NCBI GenBank assembly: GCA_900770635.1
Contig: CAAGLB010000138.1
Coordinates: 7,016-71,015 of the forward strand
Length of the DNA stretch: 64,000 bases
Reading direction: 5' to 3'
Source: an uncultured Alistipes sp.
Lineage (GTDB): Bacteria > Bacteroidota > Bacteroidia > Bacteroidales > Rikenellaceae
Made by a program: the position numbers and the translations under genes. Positions 26,217 to 34,399 of the stretch are shown one piece after another (the stretch's first letter is position 1; each line of letters starts with the position of its first letter). The notes under the pieces were generated by a model. The model had not been told where the DNA came from. It worked only from the letters and a program-made list of their open reading frames with translations, and did no database searches.

Positions 26217-28163
26217 ATGAGAATTTTCGACAGACTATTTCTTCTTATTGCGACCATCTGCGCCACATCGCTTACGGCGTGCAACGAAGGTCCTATTGAT
26301 GAGCCAAACAACACAGAGCTTAGTGTTGTGCTCGAGAAGACCGAACTTACGATTAGTGGCGATGGCGGCACACAGTGCATAGGCTACACCATCAACAATG
26401 GCATCAACGGCATCGACATCGTAGCCGAGGCCGACGTGGAGTGGATTTACAACATACGCACCGAGGCAAGCTCTCTTTATTTCGACTGCGACAAGAACTT
26501 CACAAACAAGGAGCGCAGCGCAATGATTGCTGTGCGCTACCCCACATACAGCACTCAGACGATAAAGATCAAGCAGACATCGAGCGATGCGCTAACATTT
26601 GAGATGGAGGTATGCGACATTAAGACAACAAGCTGTTCTACGAAGCTATATCCTTCAGACAAGCAGACACCCTATATAGTATATATGGCCGAGAAGGATT
26701 ATATCCTAAGCAGCATGATAACCAACGAGCGTGAGCTATTCGATGACGACTACAAATACTTCACATCGATGGCTGAGAGCGCTGGTGCAGCCAACCTCAA
26801 GGAGTTTATGAAGGCATACGACATCTACTACACTGGCGACTCATATATCGGCTGGACAAGCATGGTGCCCGACAAAGAGTATGTCATCTATGCCTACGCA
26901 ATCAAGTTCAACGAGGATGGTACAGACTACGACCTTGCATCGGCCGTGACACACGAGATTGTAACACTTCCAACACAGGTTTTCACCGACATCGAGTTCG
27001 ACGTAACAATCACCATTGATGGTCCTAAGGCGACATACGATTTCGAGCCTGTGAACTGGGATGGCAAGTACTTCATCGACATCTATGCCGAGGGCGAGTA
27101 TATGTATCGCGCGGAGGGCACTACCCCCGATGACGACTACTGCAAGCAGGTGGCAAACAACTGGATAAGCCTCATCACCATGTACATGCAGTCGGGCTAC
27201 ACCGCAGAGAACCTCATGGAAATCATGTGCTTGCAGGGCCACGACAGCTACTACGAGATTCTCGAGGCCGACACCAGCTACTGCATGGTGTTCTACGGCA
27301 TCGAGATGGTTGACGGCCTACCACAGGTGACAACAAAGCCATATTTCGCACACTTCCGCACCGAGGAGGTGAAGCCTTCGGACATGACCATCGACATCAA
27401 GATTGAGAACTGCTACGTGCGTGTTGCCGACATCCTCATAGCTCCATCCGACGAAATGGAGCAGTACGTTGCTACGTTCCTCACAACAGAGAGCATCCCA
27501 GCAGATAAGACCACTAACGAGGATATTATCAACTGGCTGCTTGAGTTCAACCTTTCGAGCAACATCTATCATGGCACTATCGACACCACGCTTGTGGGCC
27601 TCGAGCCAGATACCGAATACACCGCTTTGGCATTCGGCTACTATGGTGGCGTTGTCACTACCGACCTATTCCGCTACGACTTTAAGACCGAGCCAGAGGG
27701 CGAGTGTCAGAACGACGTCATCGGCGTAAACATCACAGGTCCTTATAGCCTCCTTGCGCTCGAAACCGCCATGCCTGACGAGTTCTACCAGTATGGCATG
27801 TTCGAGTCTATGGGCTGGTATGCTATGTGTGCATCAATCGAGACCGAGCAGCCTGAGGGTTATGTATTTATGAACACATACACTGCCGAGGAGCTTGTGA
27901 CAAGCGACATGAATTATATCAAGACAGAGGTTGTGCAGTACACCTCGCCACGCAACTGCTTGTTTGTTGGCGAGAACGACAAGCTCTACGTTATGTGCGC
28001 CGTAACGATGGACTATAAGGGCAATTATAGCGATATGTGGGTGTCAGATCCATTCTCATTCTCGTTCAACAATGGCACACTCCCTGTTGAGGAGCTGCTC
28101 GATAAGTTGGGCTACACCACCGAGGCCCAGGCCGAGCCTCTGCTCAAAATGCTCAGCATGTAA
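26217..28163 (+). CDS. Surface lipoprotein with BACON-like domain, paralogue of 23949-26003
   Basis: 648 residues. Lipobox LTAC (Cys 22). A BACON-like module covers about 35-120 (LEKTELTISGDGGTQCIGY, DVEWIYNIRT, QTIKIKQTS). Modules then follow in the same order as the divergent neighbour: TFEMEVCDIKTTSCSTKLYP, then TPYIVYMAEKDYI, an EYVIYAYAI-type strand and GLEPDTEYTALAFGYYGG. The two proteins are probably an old duplication that was inverted. Surface display with unknown ligand. A clean hairpin terminator follows. Confidence 0.82.
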   Translation: MRIFDRLFLLIATICATSLTACNEGPIDEPNNTELSVVLEKTELTISGDGGTQCIGYTINNGINGIDIVAEADVEWIYNIRTEASSLYFDCDKNFTNKERSAMIAVRYPTYSTQTIKIKQTSSDALTFEMEVCDIKTTSCSTKLYPSDKQTPYIVYMAEKDYILSSMITNERELFDDDYKYFTSMAESAGAANLKEFMKAYDIYYTGDSYIGWTSMVPDKEYVIYAYAIKFNEDGTDYDLASAVTHEIVTLPTQVFTDIEFDVTITIDGPKATYDFEPVNWDGKYFIDIYAEGEYMYRAEGTTPDDDYCKQVANNWISLITMYMQSGYTAENLMEIMCLQGHDSYYEILEADTSYCMVFYGIEMVDGLPQVTTKPYFAHFRTEEVKPSDMTIDIKIENCYVRVADILIAPSDEMEQYVATFLTTESIPADKTTNEDIINWLLEFNLSSNIYHGTIDTTLVGLEPDTEYTALAFGYYGGVVTTDLFRYDFKTEPEGECQNDVIGVNITGPYSLLALETAMPDEFYQYGMFESMGWYAMCASIETEQPEGYVFMNTYTAEELVTSDMNYIKTEVVQYTSPRNCLFVGENDKLYVMCAVTMDYKGNYSDMWVSDPFSFSFNNGTLPVEELLDKLGYTTEAQAEPLLKMLSM

Positions 28164-28176
28164 CCTCGCTGATAAC

Positions 28177-28207
28177 AAAAAAAAGCACCCTGCGGGGTGC
28201 TTTTTTT
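28177..28207 (+). terminator. Strong hairpin terminator
   Basis: AAAAAAAGCACCC and GGGTGCTTTTTTT pair perfectly around a short loop. Confidence 0.9.
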
Positions 28208-28210
28208 GTG

Positions 28211-28369
28211 GAGTGAGAAGAGTGGGTATTATGGGTACATTGGGTAGAGAGTTTAAGGAGATTATGGAATATAAGGAATTTAAGGAAGTAGACAAGCCAT
28301 CTATAAATTCACTAATTTTCTTAATCTCATCTCATTGCCCAAGATACCCATTCTACCCACAATACCTAC
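28211..28369. repeat. Long imperfect hairpin built of 9-bp repeats (locus C)
   Basis: The left arm has GGGTATTAT, GGGTACATT and GGGTAGAGA in exact 9-bp phase (28224-28250), then TTTAAGGA-type nonamers. The right arm has the mirror set, ending with AGATACCCA, TTCTACCCA and CAATACC. The GGGTA-type nonamers of the left arm pair with the TACCC-type nonamers of the right arm, so order as well as composition is mirrored. Confidence 0.78.
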
Positions 28370-28377
28370 ATCAGTCA

Positions 28378-28450
28378 GTCATGCTGAGCTTTAGCAAAGC
28401 ATCTCTCGGTAAGCACCAGCTGCGAGATCCTTCACTACATTCAGGATGAC
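28378..28450. repeat. 73-bp dispersed palindrome
   Basis: GTCATGCTGAGC...AAAGCATCTC on the left pairs with GAGATCCTTC...TTCAGGATGAC on the right (arms about 28 bp). Sequences of the type GTCATCCTGAGC...GAAGGATCTC are familiar intergenic repeats in many bacterial genomes, so this is probably a REP-like element unrelated to the cloverleaf family. Confidence 0.7.
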
Positions 28451-28502
28451 ACTCTAAATTTCATATCAGAAGGGGAGACATATGTGGTTTGGCAGCGACA
28501 CC

Positions 28503-28632
28503 AATTTAGCGATAGAAGGGGTTAGGCTTGGGCTATTGCAAAAGTGAGCACCCGAGGATAGTAGTAAACCTACAGCCTCGGGTGCTCATCTTTTAGCAAT
28601 GGGCCGAGAATGGCCCCTTATCTCGCTAAATT
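28503..28632. repeat. Cloverleaf palindromic element, copy 3
   Basis: Closing repeat AATTTAGCGA (28503-28512) with TCGCTAAATT (28623-28632). TAGAAGG and CCTTATC lie inside it, as in the other copies. The central stem has a different sequence (GAGCACCCGAGG with CCTCGGGTGCTC, extended by ATTGC/GCAAT) but the same plan, with an inner GTAG-TAAAC-CTAC mini-hairpin. The right hairpin is GGGCC-GAGAAT-GGCCC. The end overlaps the TAA of the 940-residue lipoprotein gene. Confidence 0.85.
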
Positions 28633-31453
28633 ACTTTGTGGGGAAGTCCACACCATAGATCTTCTTAAACAACGCCTGAACACGTGCGTGGTAAGCCTCC
28701 TCAGAGTTGTCGTGAGCCTGCTTAAGAACTACACGCTTAATCTGCTTAGACTCGTCGATTGTGAGAGGTGTCACTGAGTAGGTGCGCTGCTTAGCCTCAG
28801 GAGCATTGCCCAATGCCTCAACAGATGCTGATGCTGATGTACCAACAGAAGCATTTGCCTTAGCAGCCTGTGCCGAAGCGCCCTTACGCTTAAGAACTAC
28901 GTCGCCGCAAACACGTGGGTTGAGAGGTGTAGCCTGGCCATACTGCAACTGAGCTACACATGGGTAGTAGGTCTCGGTAGCAGCGTTACCATACTGGTCG
29001 GTGTAGTTGTAAACGATAGGCTTGATAGTAAGTGTGTTACCATCAGCAGATACCACAACAGGGAAGCGTGAATCCAAGAGAAGGTTGCCTGAGTAGTCGT
29101 AAACTGGACCACCGAGGTATGACTTGTCGCCCACAGCCAACATATAGAATGTGTGGTCGATACCGTAGTAGAACGCAGACAATGGGAACTCACGCTCGAT
29201 GTTGATTGGCAACCATACGTTACCATCAGCGTCGATCTCGAGGTTCCACTTAGGACCGAAGTCGTAGAACATATCAGCAACAGTAGCTACAGAGAACTCG
29301 CTTGAGATGAACAAGTCGTAAGGAGTCTGGATTGTAGCGAGGTTGTACATAGGATCTGTGAGGTTGTAGCCGAGGCACAACAAGCGGTTGAAGCCACGTG
29401 TACGCTGGTTGTACTGCTTAGCCATCTGCTTGAACTCATCGTAGAGCTCATCGGTCTTATCACGGCTGATGCCCCAGCTCTCATAGATATCGTATACTGA
29501 CTTGTCAAGATCCTCAGGGTACTCGATGCCTGAAGCGATCTTCACATATGATGAGTAGTTGCCGACAGGGCTCCAGTAAGCCTCCTCAGTCTCGGTAGCA
29601 GCAACGTATGTCTGCATAGGAGCTGTAGCCTCCCACTCGCCGCAGAGAGTAGTGAAGAGCTGTGACTCAACACGTACTGGGTAGTTAGCATTAGGAGTCT
29701 TAACCTCGGCAACGGCCTTAGTGTCAGCAGCATCAGGGTTGTTTGACGAGCCCTCCCAGTTGTAAGCAAGCACTGCAAGACGTGTTGTAGCATTCTCACG
29801 GCTCGATACTGTGAAGTTGAAACCTGCCTCAGAGTTAATCTGCTCGATAGCAGTCAAATCATTGTGAAGAGCGTTACCCATCTGCTTAAGAAGATCGGTG
29901 TAAGAGTACTCCTTAAGGATGTTGTCGAACTCACGAACATAGTTACAAGCGAAGTAGAGCTGGGTAATGTCGTTAGTGCCGTAGTTAGGGTTCTTGATGT
30001 TGAATGTAGCAGAGTATGGATCGTTAGACTCAACAGGAGTTACGATAACCTCTGGCTTTGGCAATGTAACCTCTGGCAAAGTGAATGTTGTAGTGTTGAA
30101 GCACTGAGTCATACCCTCCTGATCACCGATACCAGCTACCAAAACGCGGATAGTCTGACCAGCCATACCCTTAGTATCAACAAACCAACCGTTTGAACCC
30201 CACTCCTCAGCATTGAGGTGAAGCTCCGATACAGGATCCATTGATGAGTGAGTACCGAACGACTGCATAGCGAAGTACGAACCTACGAACCAACGCAAGT
30301 AGTCCTCATTGTTGTCGATAAGAGGCAAGATCTGAGTCTCATACTCTGACTCAGTGCAGATAATGATGTTGTAAAGCAAGATATCCTCGTCAGCACGGAA
30401 TGTGATAGTTGCGTCGATAGGAGTCTTGTCAGTAACCTCGATAGCCACGTTACCCTCAGCAGTTGTAGGCTCGAGAGTGTCGATCTGGAGACGATTATAG
30501 TAGCCTGTCCAATACTTCTCAGAATCGTAAGCGTCGGTGTTAACCTCGTCGATCCAACGCAAGAAGTCGTACATAGGGTTGTAGTAGCCTGGGTTCCAAC
30601 CAGCAGGGTAAGCCCAGATTGTACGATCAAGGTATGTAAGCTCATCGTAGTATGACTTAAGCTCGTAAACGCCGTCGCCATCCTCGTCAACGTAGCAGAT
30701 ACGCTCGTTAGGATCGTCCATGTATGCATACTCACCAATGATGAATACGCCTGGCTCACCTGGAACCTTAGGATCTGCGTATTCTGCACCCTCAGCAATA
30801 ACGTCGCCATTCTCGTCACGCTCGTAGCTGTAGTACTCGTCGTAGCGGATGGTCTTGTCAGTTGTTGTGAACTGCTGAGCGTTGTAGAGCAACATGTCGA
30901 TCTCCATAGAGCCCTGCTGCTTCATGTAGTTGTACATAGGGAGCGATGATGTAGAGTAACGCAAAGCGTTGCCACGCTGCTTAACATCCTCAGGAACCTG
31001 CACGTGAACAGCAAAACCGTCGTACTTGCGCTCAACAACAGTGAGCACCTCGCCATAGTTTGTTGTTGTGAACTCAGCAACCTTAACCTCGCCATAAATC
31101 TTGCCATCAGACTGACGGAAGGCGAAGTAAACCTTGTGAGAGGTGTTAGCCTCGAGGCCCTGAATTGTCACAACCTTTACGTTCTCGATAGATGGGTCCT
31201 CAATCTCCACCTTATCGCCACCAGCAAGGATAGCTGTTGCATCACGATCCTTGTCGAGGACATAAGCGAACTCCTTAATGCCAGTTGTCTTAACTGTGAT
31301 GTCTACCGATGCAGGCGTAGGCTCGCCCACCAAAATCTCGATAGAGCTCTGTACACTTGGACCTGGCTCTGGTGTGTCAGGAGTACATGCGCTAACTGCA
31401 ATACCAGCAACTAATGCCACGAACGCAGTTAGTAAGTGTGAAAAGTTTTTCAT
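28631..31453 (-). CDS. Large surface lipoprotein (940 residues)
   Basis: Lipobox VSAC (Cys 23) followed by TPDTPEPGPS. A first Fn3-like module (about 35-130, VGEPTPASVDITVKTTG to EVKVAEFTT) is followed by a long region rich in Tyr, Asp and Asn. That region includes acidic Ca-loop-like runs such as DDPNERICYVDEDGDG. Two more beta modules begin near 345 and 470. The C-terminal third ends in an Ala/Ser-rich linker (KRKGASAQAAKANASVG) and a helical tail ending YGVDFPTK. No enzyme motif was recognised. It is probably a surface binding protein. Its stop overlaps cloverleaf copy 3. Confidence 0.8.
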   Translation of the reverse strand: MKNFSHLLTAFVALVAGIAVSACTPDTPEPGPSVQSSIEILVGEPTPASVDITVKTTGIKEFAYVLDKDRDATAILAGGDKVEIEDPSIENVKVVTIQGLEANTSHKVYFAFRQSDGKIYGEVKVAEFTTTNYGEVLTVVERKYDGFAVHVQVPEDVKQRGNALRYSTSSLPMYNYMKQQGSMEIDMLLYNAQQFTTTDKTIRYDEYYSYERDENGDVIAEGAEYADPKVPGEPGVFIIGEYAYMDDPNERICYVDEDGDGVYELKSYYDELTYLDRTIWAYPAGWNPGYYNPMYDFLRWIDEVNTDAYDSEKYWTGYYNRLQIDTLEPTTAEGNVAIEVTDKTPIDATITFRADEDILLYNIIICTESEYETQILPLIDNNEDYLRWFVGSYFAMQSFGTHSSMDPVSELHLNAEEWGSNGWFVDTKGMAGQTIRVLVAGIGDQEGMTQCFNTTTFTLPEVTLPKPEVIVTPVESNDPYSATFNIKNPNYGTNDITQLYFACNYVREFDNILKEYSYTDLLKQMGNALHNDLTAIEQINSEAGFNFTVSSRENATTRLAVLAYNWEGSSNNPDAADTKAVAEVKTPNANYPVRVESQLFTTLCGEWEATAPMQTYVAATETEEAYWSPVGNYSSYVKIASGIEYPEDLDKSVYDIYESWGISRDKTDELYDEFKQMAKQYNQRTRGFNRLLCLGYNLTDPMYNLATIQTPYDLFISSEFSVATVADMFYDFGPKWNLEIDADGNVWLPINIEREFPLSAFYYGIDHTFYMLAVGDKSYLGGPVYDYSGNLLLDSRFPVVVSADGNTLTIKPIVYNYTDQYGNAATETYYPCVAQLQYGQATPLNPRVCGDVVLKRKGASAQAAKANASVGTSASASVEALGNAPEAKQRTYSVTPLTIDESKQIKRVVLKQAHDNSEEAYHARVQALFKKIYGVDFPTK

Positions 31454-31517
31454 AAAAATTGGTTAATAATTGTGTAATAATGTGTTTTCTTGTTTTTTAT
31501 GTGCATGTATTAGCGAG

Positions 31518-31546
31518 CAAAAGTAGTTATAATTTGTCAAACTCAA
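31518..31546 (-). promoter_or_regulatory. Promoter of the 940-residue lipoprotein gene
   Basis: On the minus strand TACTTTTG (31518-31525) with TTTG (31544-31547) 18 bases upstream. The leader is about 60 bases. Confidence 0.6.
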
Positions 31547-31671
31547 ACATTCGTAACTATTTTATATGCATAATATTGACTTTTTCTGCATATTTATACA
31601 GGGGAGGGGTATTTTGGGTAAAACGGGTTAAAATGTATAGGGGGAAATCTTGTGTTGTATGTGCTTGATGG

Positions 31672-31772
31672 AGGGGTATGGAATTTAGAGAATTTAAGGA
31701 AATTAAGGAGAACACTCCCTAACTTCTCTAAACTCACTAATCTCATTAAACTCCTTAATTTCATTTGCCCCT
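31672..31772. repeat. Long imperfect hairpin built of 9-bp repeats (locus D)
   Basis: Left arm: GAATTTAGA, GAATTTAAG, GAAATTAAG in phase (31681-31707). Right arm: TAACTTCTC, TAAACTCAC, TAATCTCAT, TAAACTCCT, TAATTTCAT in phase (31720-31764). The arms pair imperfectly. The right-arm nonamers nearly match those of locus A. Confidence 0.78.
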
Positions 31773-31793
31773 GCCCACCTAAATTAGCGCACT

Positions 31794-31920
31794 GATTTGT
31801 TGTTAGAAGTGGTTAGATGTGGTCTCGACATGAAAAAGCCACCGATGGGTAGTACTTGATGTACGTCCCATTGGTGGCTTTGATTGAGAGGTAAGCAGAG
31901 CTGCCTTATCACAACAAATC
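31794..31920. repeat. Cloverleaf palindromic element, copy 4a
   Basis: 127 bp. Closing repeat GATTTGTTGT (31794-31803) with ACAACAAATC (31911-31920), a third compensated version of the closing stem. The central hairpin is the same GCCACCGATGGG type as copies 1, 2 and 5. It lies directly before copy 4b with one base between them. It is the only copy not next to a stop codon. Confidence 0.85.
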
Positions 31921-31921
31921 C

Positions 31922-32048
31922 AATTTAGCGATAGAAGGTAGCAGATGTGGTCTCGACATGAAAAAGCCTCGGATGGGCTGTACTTGGCGTACTGCTCATT
32001 CGAGGCTTTGATTGAGAGGCTGCAGATGCTGCCTTATCTCGCTAAATT
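31922..32048. repeat. Cloverleaf palindromic element, copy 4b
   Basis: 127 bp. Closing repeat AATTTAGCGA (31922-31931) with TCGCTAAATT (32039-32048). The central stem is AAGCCTCGGATG with CATTCGAGGCTT and an inner GTAC-TTGGC-GTAC mini-hairpin. GCCTCG/CGAGGC here versus GCCACC/GGTGGC in copy 4a is a set of compensated changes. The end overlaps the TAA stop of the PepSY-like gene. Confidence 0.85.
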
Positions 32049-32535
32049 AAAGGTAGTAGTAGATATTCTCAGTCCACTCCACCTCAACCCATGTGCGGAG
32101 CAACTCGCCCTGCGGGGTATAGTCGAGGAATAGGTCGACAAGCTGATTGTCGACAATAGTCTCTATCTCAATGAAATAAATGTCGTCACCATTGCTGCGC
32201 TTAACGAGCGTAACATCGGCCACAGGGGTAACTGCGCCATATGCACTCTCAAAAGCATTGAGCACCGCAGCAGGCAGCTCCGACTTGCTTATATCGAAGG
32301 TTGTAAGCACCCATGTGCCATCCTTTGTAAACCAGGCCTCGCAGTCGTTCGACACACCAGGAAGCTTAAACTCTGCAACGATATGTCCATGCTTGCGCTC
32401 CCACTCCACATCTACGGCATTGGGATATGTCTGTTGAAAATCGGCGCTCATAGTTGCCGATGGCGAGTAGTCGTCATCGCAGCCGACAGCCAGCATTGCT
32501 GCCAGGGCAACGAAGAAAAATAGCATCTTTTTCAT
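32047..32535 (-). CDS. PepSY-like lipoprotein
   Basis: About 162 residues from the ATG giving MKKML; earlier GTG/ATG codons at 32544 and 32541 are less likely because the lysines should lead the signal peptide. Lipobox AVGC is followed by DDD, which resembles a Bacteroidota surface-export signal. Two PepSY-like repeats follow: FQQTYPNAVDVEWERKHGHI and LNAFESAYG...FIEIETIVDNQLVDLFLDY. This is the BLIP/PepSY-like family of secreted proteins of unknown function. Paired with a second member upstream. Confidence 0.82.
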   Translation of the reverse strand: MKKMLFFFVALAAMLAVGCDDDYSPSATMSADFQQTYPNAVDVEWERKHGHIVAEFKLPGVSNDCEAWFTKDGTWVLTTFDISKSELPAAVLNAFESAYGAVTPVADVTLVKRSNGDDIYFIEIETIVDNQLVDLFLDYTPQGELLRTWVEVEWTENIYYYL

Positions 32536-32575
32536 AGTCATCACGGTTTTAGGTTGTTAATAACCAAGAATATCA

Positions 32576-33031
32576 TTAGTCGTCGATGTCGACGAGTCGA
32601 AACGCCTTATCGAAGCTTAGCTCGAGGCCGCCGCTGAGCTTCACCTCCCACTCGTGGCGCTCACGCTTGATCTCGACAACATGATTATCGGGATAGCGGC
32701 TACTGATATATGATGCTATCTTGTTGGGCACAAGCGCCTTAGGCACAGCATCGTAGCGACAGTCGACCTCTGTCCAGTTGCCAGCGCCGTCAAACTCGAG
32801 TTTAAGGCCGCTCTCGAATATCACGGTGTACTCGTTGGAGATAATACCCTCGTCGAGCTCAACGAATGACACCCTCTCTTTCGCAAAATATTTCTGCACA
32901 AACTGCTGAGCCTCAGCAGGTAGCGCCGAGAACTCTATCTGGCGATCATGGTCACACACAATGGCACTTGCGGCCGAAGCCGATGAGATGCACGCCACAA
33001 TGGCCAACAAAAACATTGTAATCTTTTTCAT
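32576..33031 (-). CDS. PepSY-like secreted protein
   Basis: About 151 residues. The start is set at the ATG giving MKKITMFLLAIVACISSASA, a good signal peptide; an upstream in-frame ATG at 33076 would put 15 non-signal residues before it. Two PepSY-like units are seen: AEAQQFVQKYFAKERVSFVE and IASYISSRYPDNHVVEIKRE, each followed by a beta hairpin. It is a paralogue of the next gene on the same strand, 40 bases away. Such proteins often neighbour TonB or two-component systems. Confidence 0.82.
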   Translation of the reverse strand: MKKITMFLLAIVACISSASAASAIVCDHDRQIEFSALPAEAQQFVQKYFAKERVSFVELDEGIISNEYTVIFESGLKLEFDGAGNWTEVDCRYDAVPKALVPNKIASYISSRYPDNHVVEIKRERHEWEVKLSGGLELSFDKAFRLVDIDD

Positions 33032-33105
33032 AACTATTTTTAGTTTTACACACCAATGTGCAAATATCATGCACATAAGATAAATTTAGCATTAATCTAA
33101 CGGCG

Positions 33106-33113
33106 CAAAGATA
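33106..33113 (-). promoter_or_regulatory. -7 box of the PepSY-like pair
   Basis: TATCTTTG on the minus strand, about 75 bases before the chosen start codon. No clear -33. Confidence 0.5.
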
Positions 33114-33227
33114 TAAATTATTTTCCGAGAGCGACAGTTTTTTCGCCTTTAATATTTATTTTATTTTCTTATAGTCGCATCACTAAAACTTATAATATGC
33201 GACAATAATATAATCATCAACAAAAAA

Positions 33228-33249
33228 AGACGAGGCCCAAACCTCGTCT
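33228..33249 (-). terminator. Terminator of the Xus-like operon
   Basis: AGACGAGG and CCTCGTCT form the stem around a six-base loop. On the minus strand TTTTTTTG follows. Confidence 0.85.
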
Positions 33250-33261
33250 TTTCATTGATTA

Positions 33262-34368
33262 TCAATGTTTTTGGAAGAACTTACGTTTTATCCACAGGTA
33301 GTAGCCCGTGAGTGGCAACGTAGCACCGAGCAAGGCCGCCAAGAACCACAGTACCTTAGTGAGCGAACCGCCGAAATTACCGACATGAATGGAGTATATA
33401 GCTCCTCGCAACTTGCGACTCTTATCCCTATCACGATATAACTCCGACGATAGTATCTCGCCCGTAGCGGCATCGAAGGTATAGCTATCAGTAGCTCGTT
33501 GGTTGATAAATCCTGATGGCGACACCGTTGCCTTTGCGTGCGACAGCGTTATCTTGCGAGCATCGGGATTCTCCTCGCCCAACCTATCATAGACACTCTG
33601 CCATGCCTGATAGTCGAGCATCACATCGCCATGCTCTTTGTCCTCATCCTTGCCATGCTTAACACTCTTGCCCGCTGGGGCATCGCCACCCAACAGACGG
33701 TAGAAGCCTGTGCGATACCACTCGAATGACCAGGTAAGGCCTGTAAGCGCCATGACCAAAAGAAGCAATGTGGCATAGATGCCTCCCGCAACATGCAGGT
33801 CGTACCAGAAGCGATGCCAGCCAAGACGCAGAGCAACCTTCGAGCGGTTGATCCACATCTTCATGCTCTTAGGCCACCAGATGACCATGCCAGTGATAAT
33901 AACCAGGGCCATCATAAGTGTTGAAATGCCAACAATTAGCTTACCCCAAAACACACCTCCATCATCCGGGCGGCTATCCATGAGCCAGCGGTGCAGACGA
34001 AATATCGTGCGGAAAAACTCGATGCGCTCGCCCGAGCCGAGAACCTCACCAGAGTATTGATCGACATACACAGTTCTGCTATCGGGCTTCGACAACGACA
34101 CCTCATAGCTGCGCTCGGCATCGTCGAACGTAGTGATACTTGTGATCGTCTGCCCCTCGACAAGCGAAGGCTCGATGGCAGCAACAAGCTCGGTGATAGT
34201 CAACGGCTTATCGCCAACTTGACGCACATAATAGATGTCGCTCTGCAACGAGCGTGTGACCTCGCCCTCGAAGATAAGGATCGCTCCCGTAAGACACGTT
34301 ATCGACATCACCAAGCCCAAAGGCATTGATAGCCAGATATGTAGTTGTTTGAATAGTTTTCGCATCAT
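33262..34368 (-). CDS. xusC: PepSY-TM inner-membrane protein, XusC-like
   Basis: About 368 residues. Four membrane segments are visible: near 10-35 (PLGLVMSITCLTGAILIFEG), 150-170 (LIVGISTLMMALVIITGMVI), 200-225 (IYATLLLLVMALTGLTWSF) and 345-365 (WFLAALLGATLPLTGYYLWI). PepSY modules lie between them. His residues in HIW, LHRWLMD, WHRFWYDLHV and SIHVGNFGG may bind haem. The family is linked to ferric-siderophore reduction at the inner membrane. The start is ATG at 34368, because the -7 box (34373-34380) excludes the longer form; the mRNA would be leaderless if this promoter is used. It is the third gene of the Xus-like set. Confidence 0.82.
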   Translation of the reverse strand: MMRKLFKQLHIWLSMPLGLVMSITCLTGAILIFEGEVTRSLQSDIYYVRQVGDKPLTITELVAAIEPSLVEGQTITSITTFDDAERSYEVSLSKPDSRTVYVDQYSGEVLGSGERIEFFRTIFRLHRWLMDSRPDDGGVFWGKLIVGISTLMMALVIITGMVIWWPKSMKMWINRSKVALRLGWHRFWYDLHVAGGIYATLLLLVMALTGLTWSFEWYRTGFYRLLGGDAPAGKSVKHGKDEDKEHGDVMLDYQAWQSVYDRLGEENPDARKITLSHAKATVSPSGFINQRATDSYTFDAATGEILSSELYRDRDKSRKLRGAIYSIHVGNFGGSLTKVLWFLAALLGATLPLTGYYLWIKRKFFQKH

Positions 34369-34372
34369 GGCA

Positions 34373-34380
34373 CAAAGATA
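34373..34380 (-). promoter_or_regulatory. -7 box directly before xusC-like gene
   Basis: TATCTTTG on the minus strand, ending four bases before ATGATG. The -33 is weak. If active it gives a leaderless transcript internal to the operon. Confidence 0.5.
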
Positions 34381-34399
34381 CAAAATATTTTCCGAAATA

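Larger units (their letters stand above)
28164..28630. other. 467-base gene-free region with four palindromic structures
   Basis: From left to right: a terminator (28177-28207), a nonamer-repeat hairpin (28211-28369), a 73-bp dispersed palindrome (28378-28450), about 50 plain bases, and cloverleaf element copy 3 (28503-28632). No open reading frame here looks coding. Confidence 0.8.
31454..32046. other. 593-base gene-free region with stacked palindromes
   Basis: It contains the promoter at 31518-31546, about 120 AT-rich bases with nothing recognisable, a nonamer-repeat hairpin (31672-31772), and two cloverleaf elements in tandem (31794-31920 and 31922-32048). No plausible coding sequence was seen. 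Confidence 0.8.

Noticed and set aside
28211..28369. Nonamer repeats as a CRISPR array
   Set aside because: The period is 9 bp without spacers, both arms are inverted, and no cas genes are present.
28072..28449. Plus-strand open frame of 125 codons
   Set aside because: It starts inside a lipoprotein gene in another frame, runs through a terminator and two palindromes, and has no coding character.
31459..31668. Plus-strand open frame of 69 codons
   Set aside because: It opposes the lipoprotein promoter, has no recognisable family or upstream promoter, and its composition is that of AT-rich intergenic DNA.
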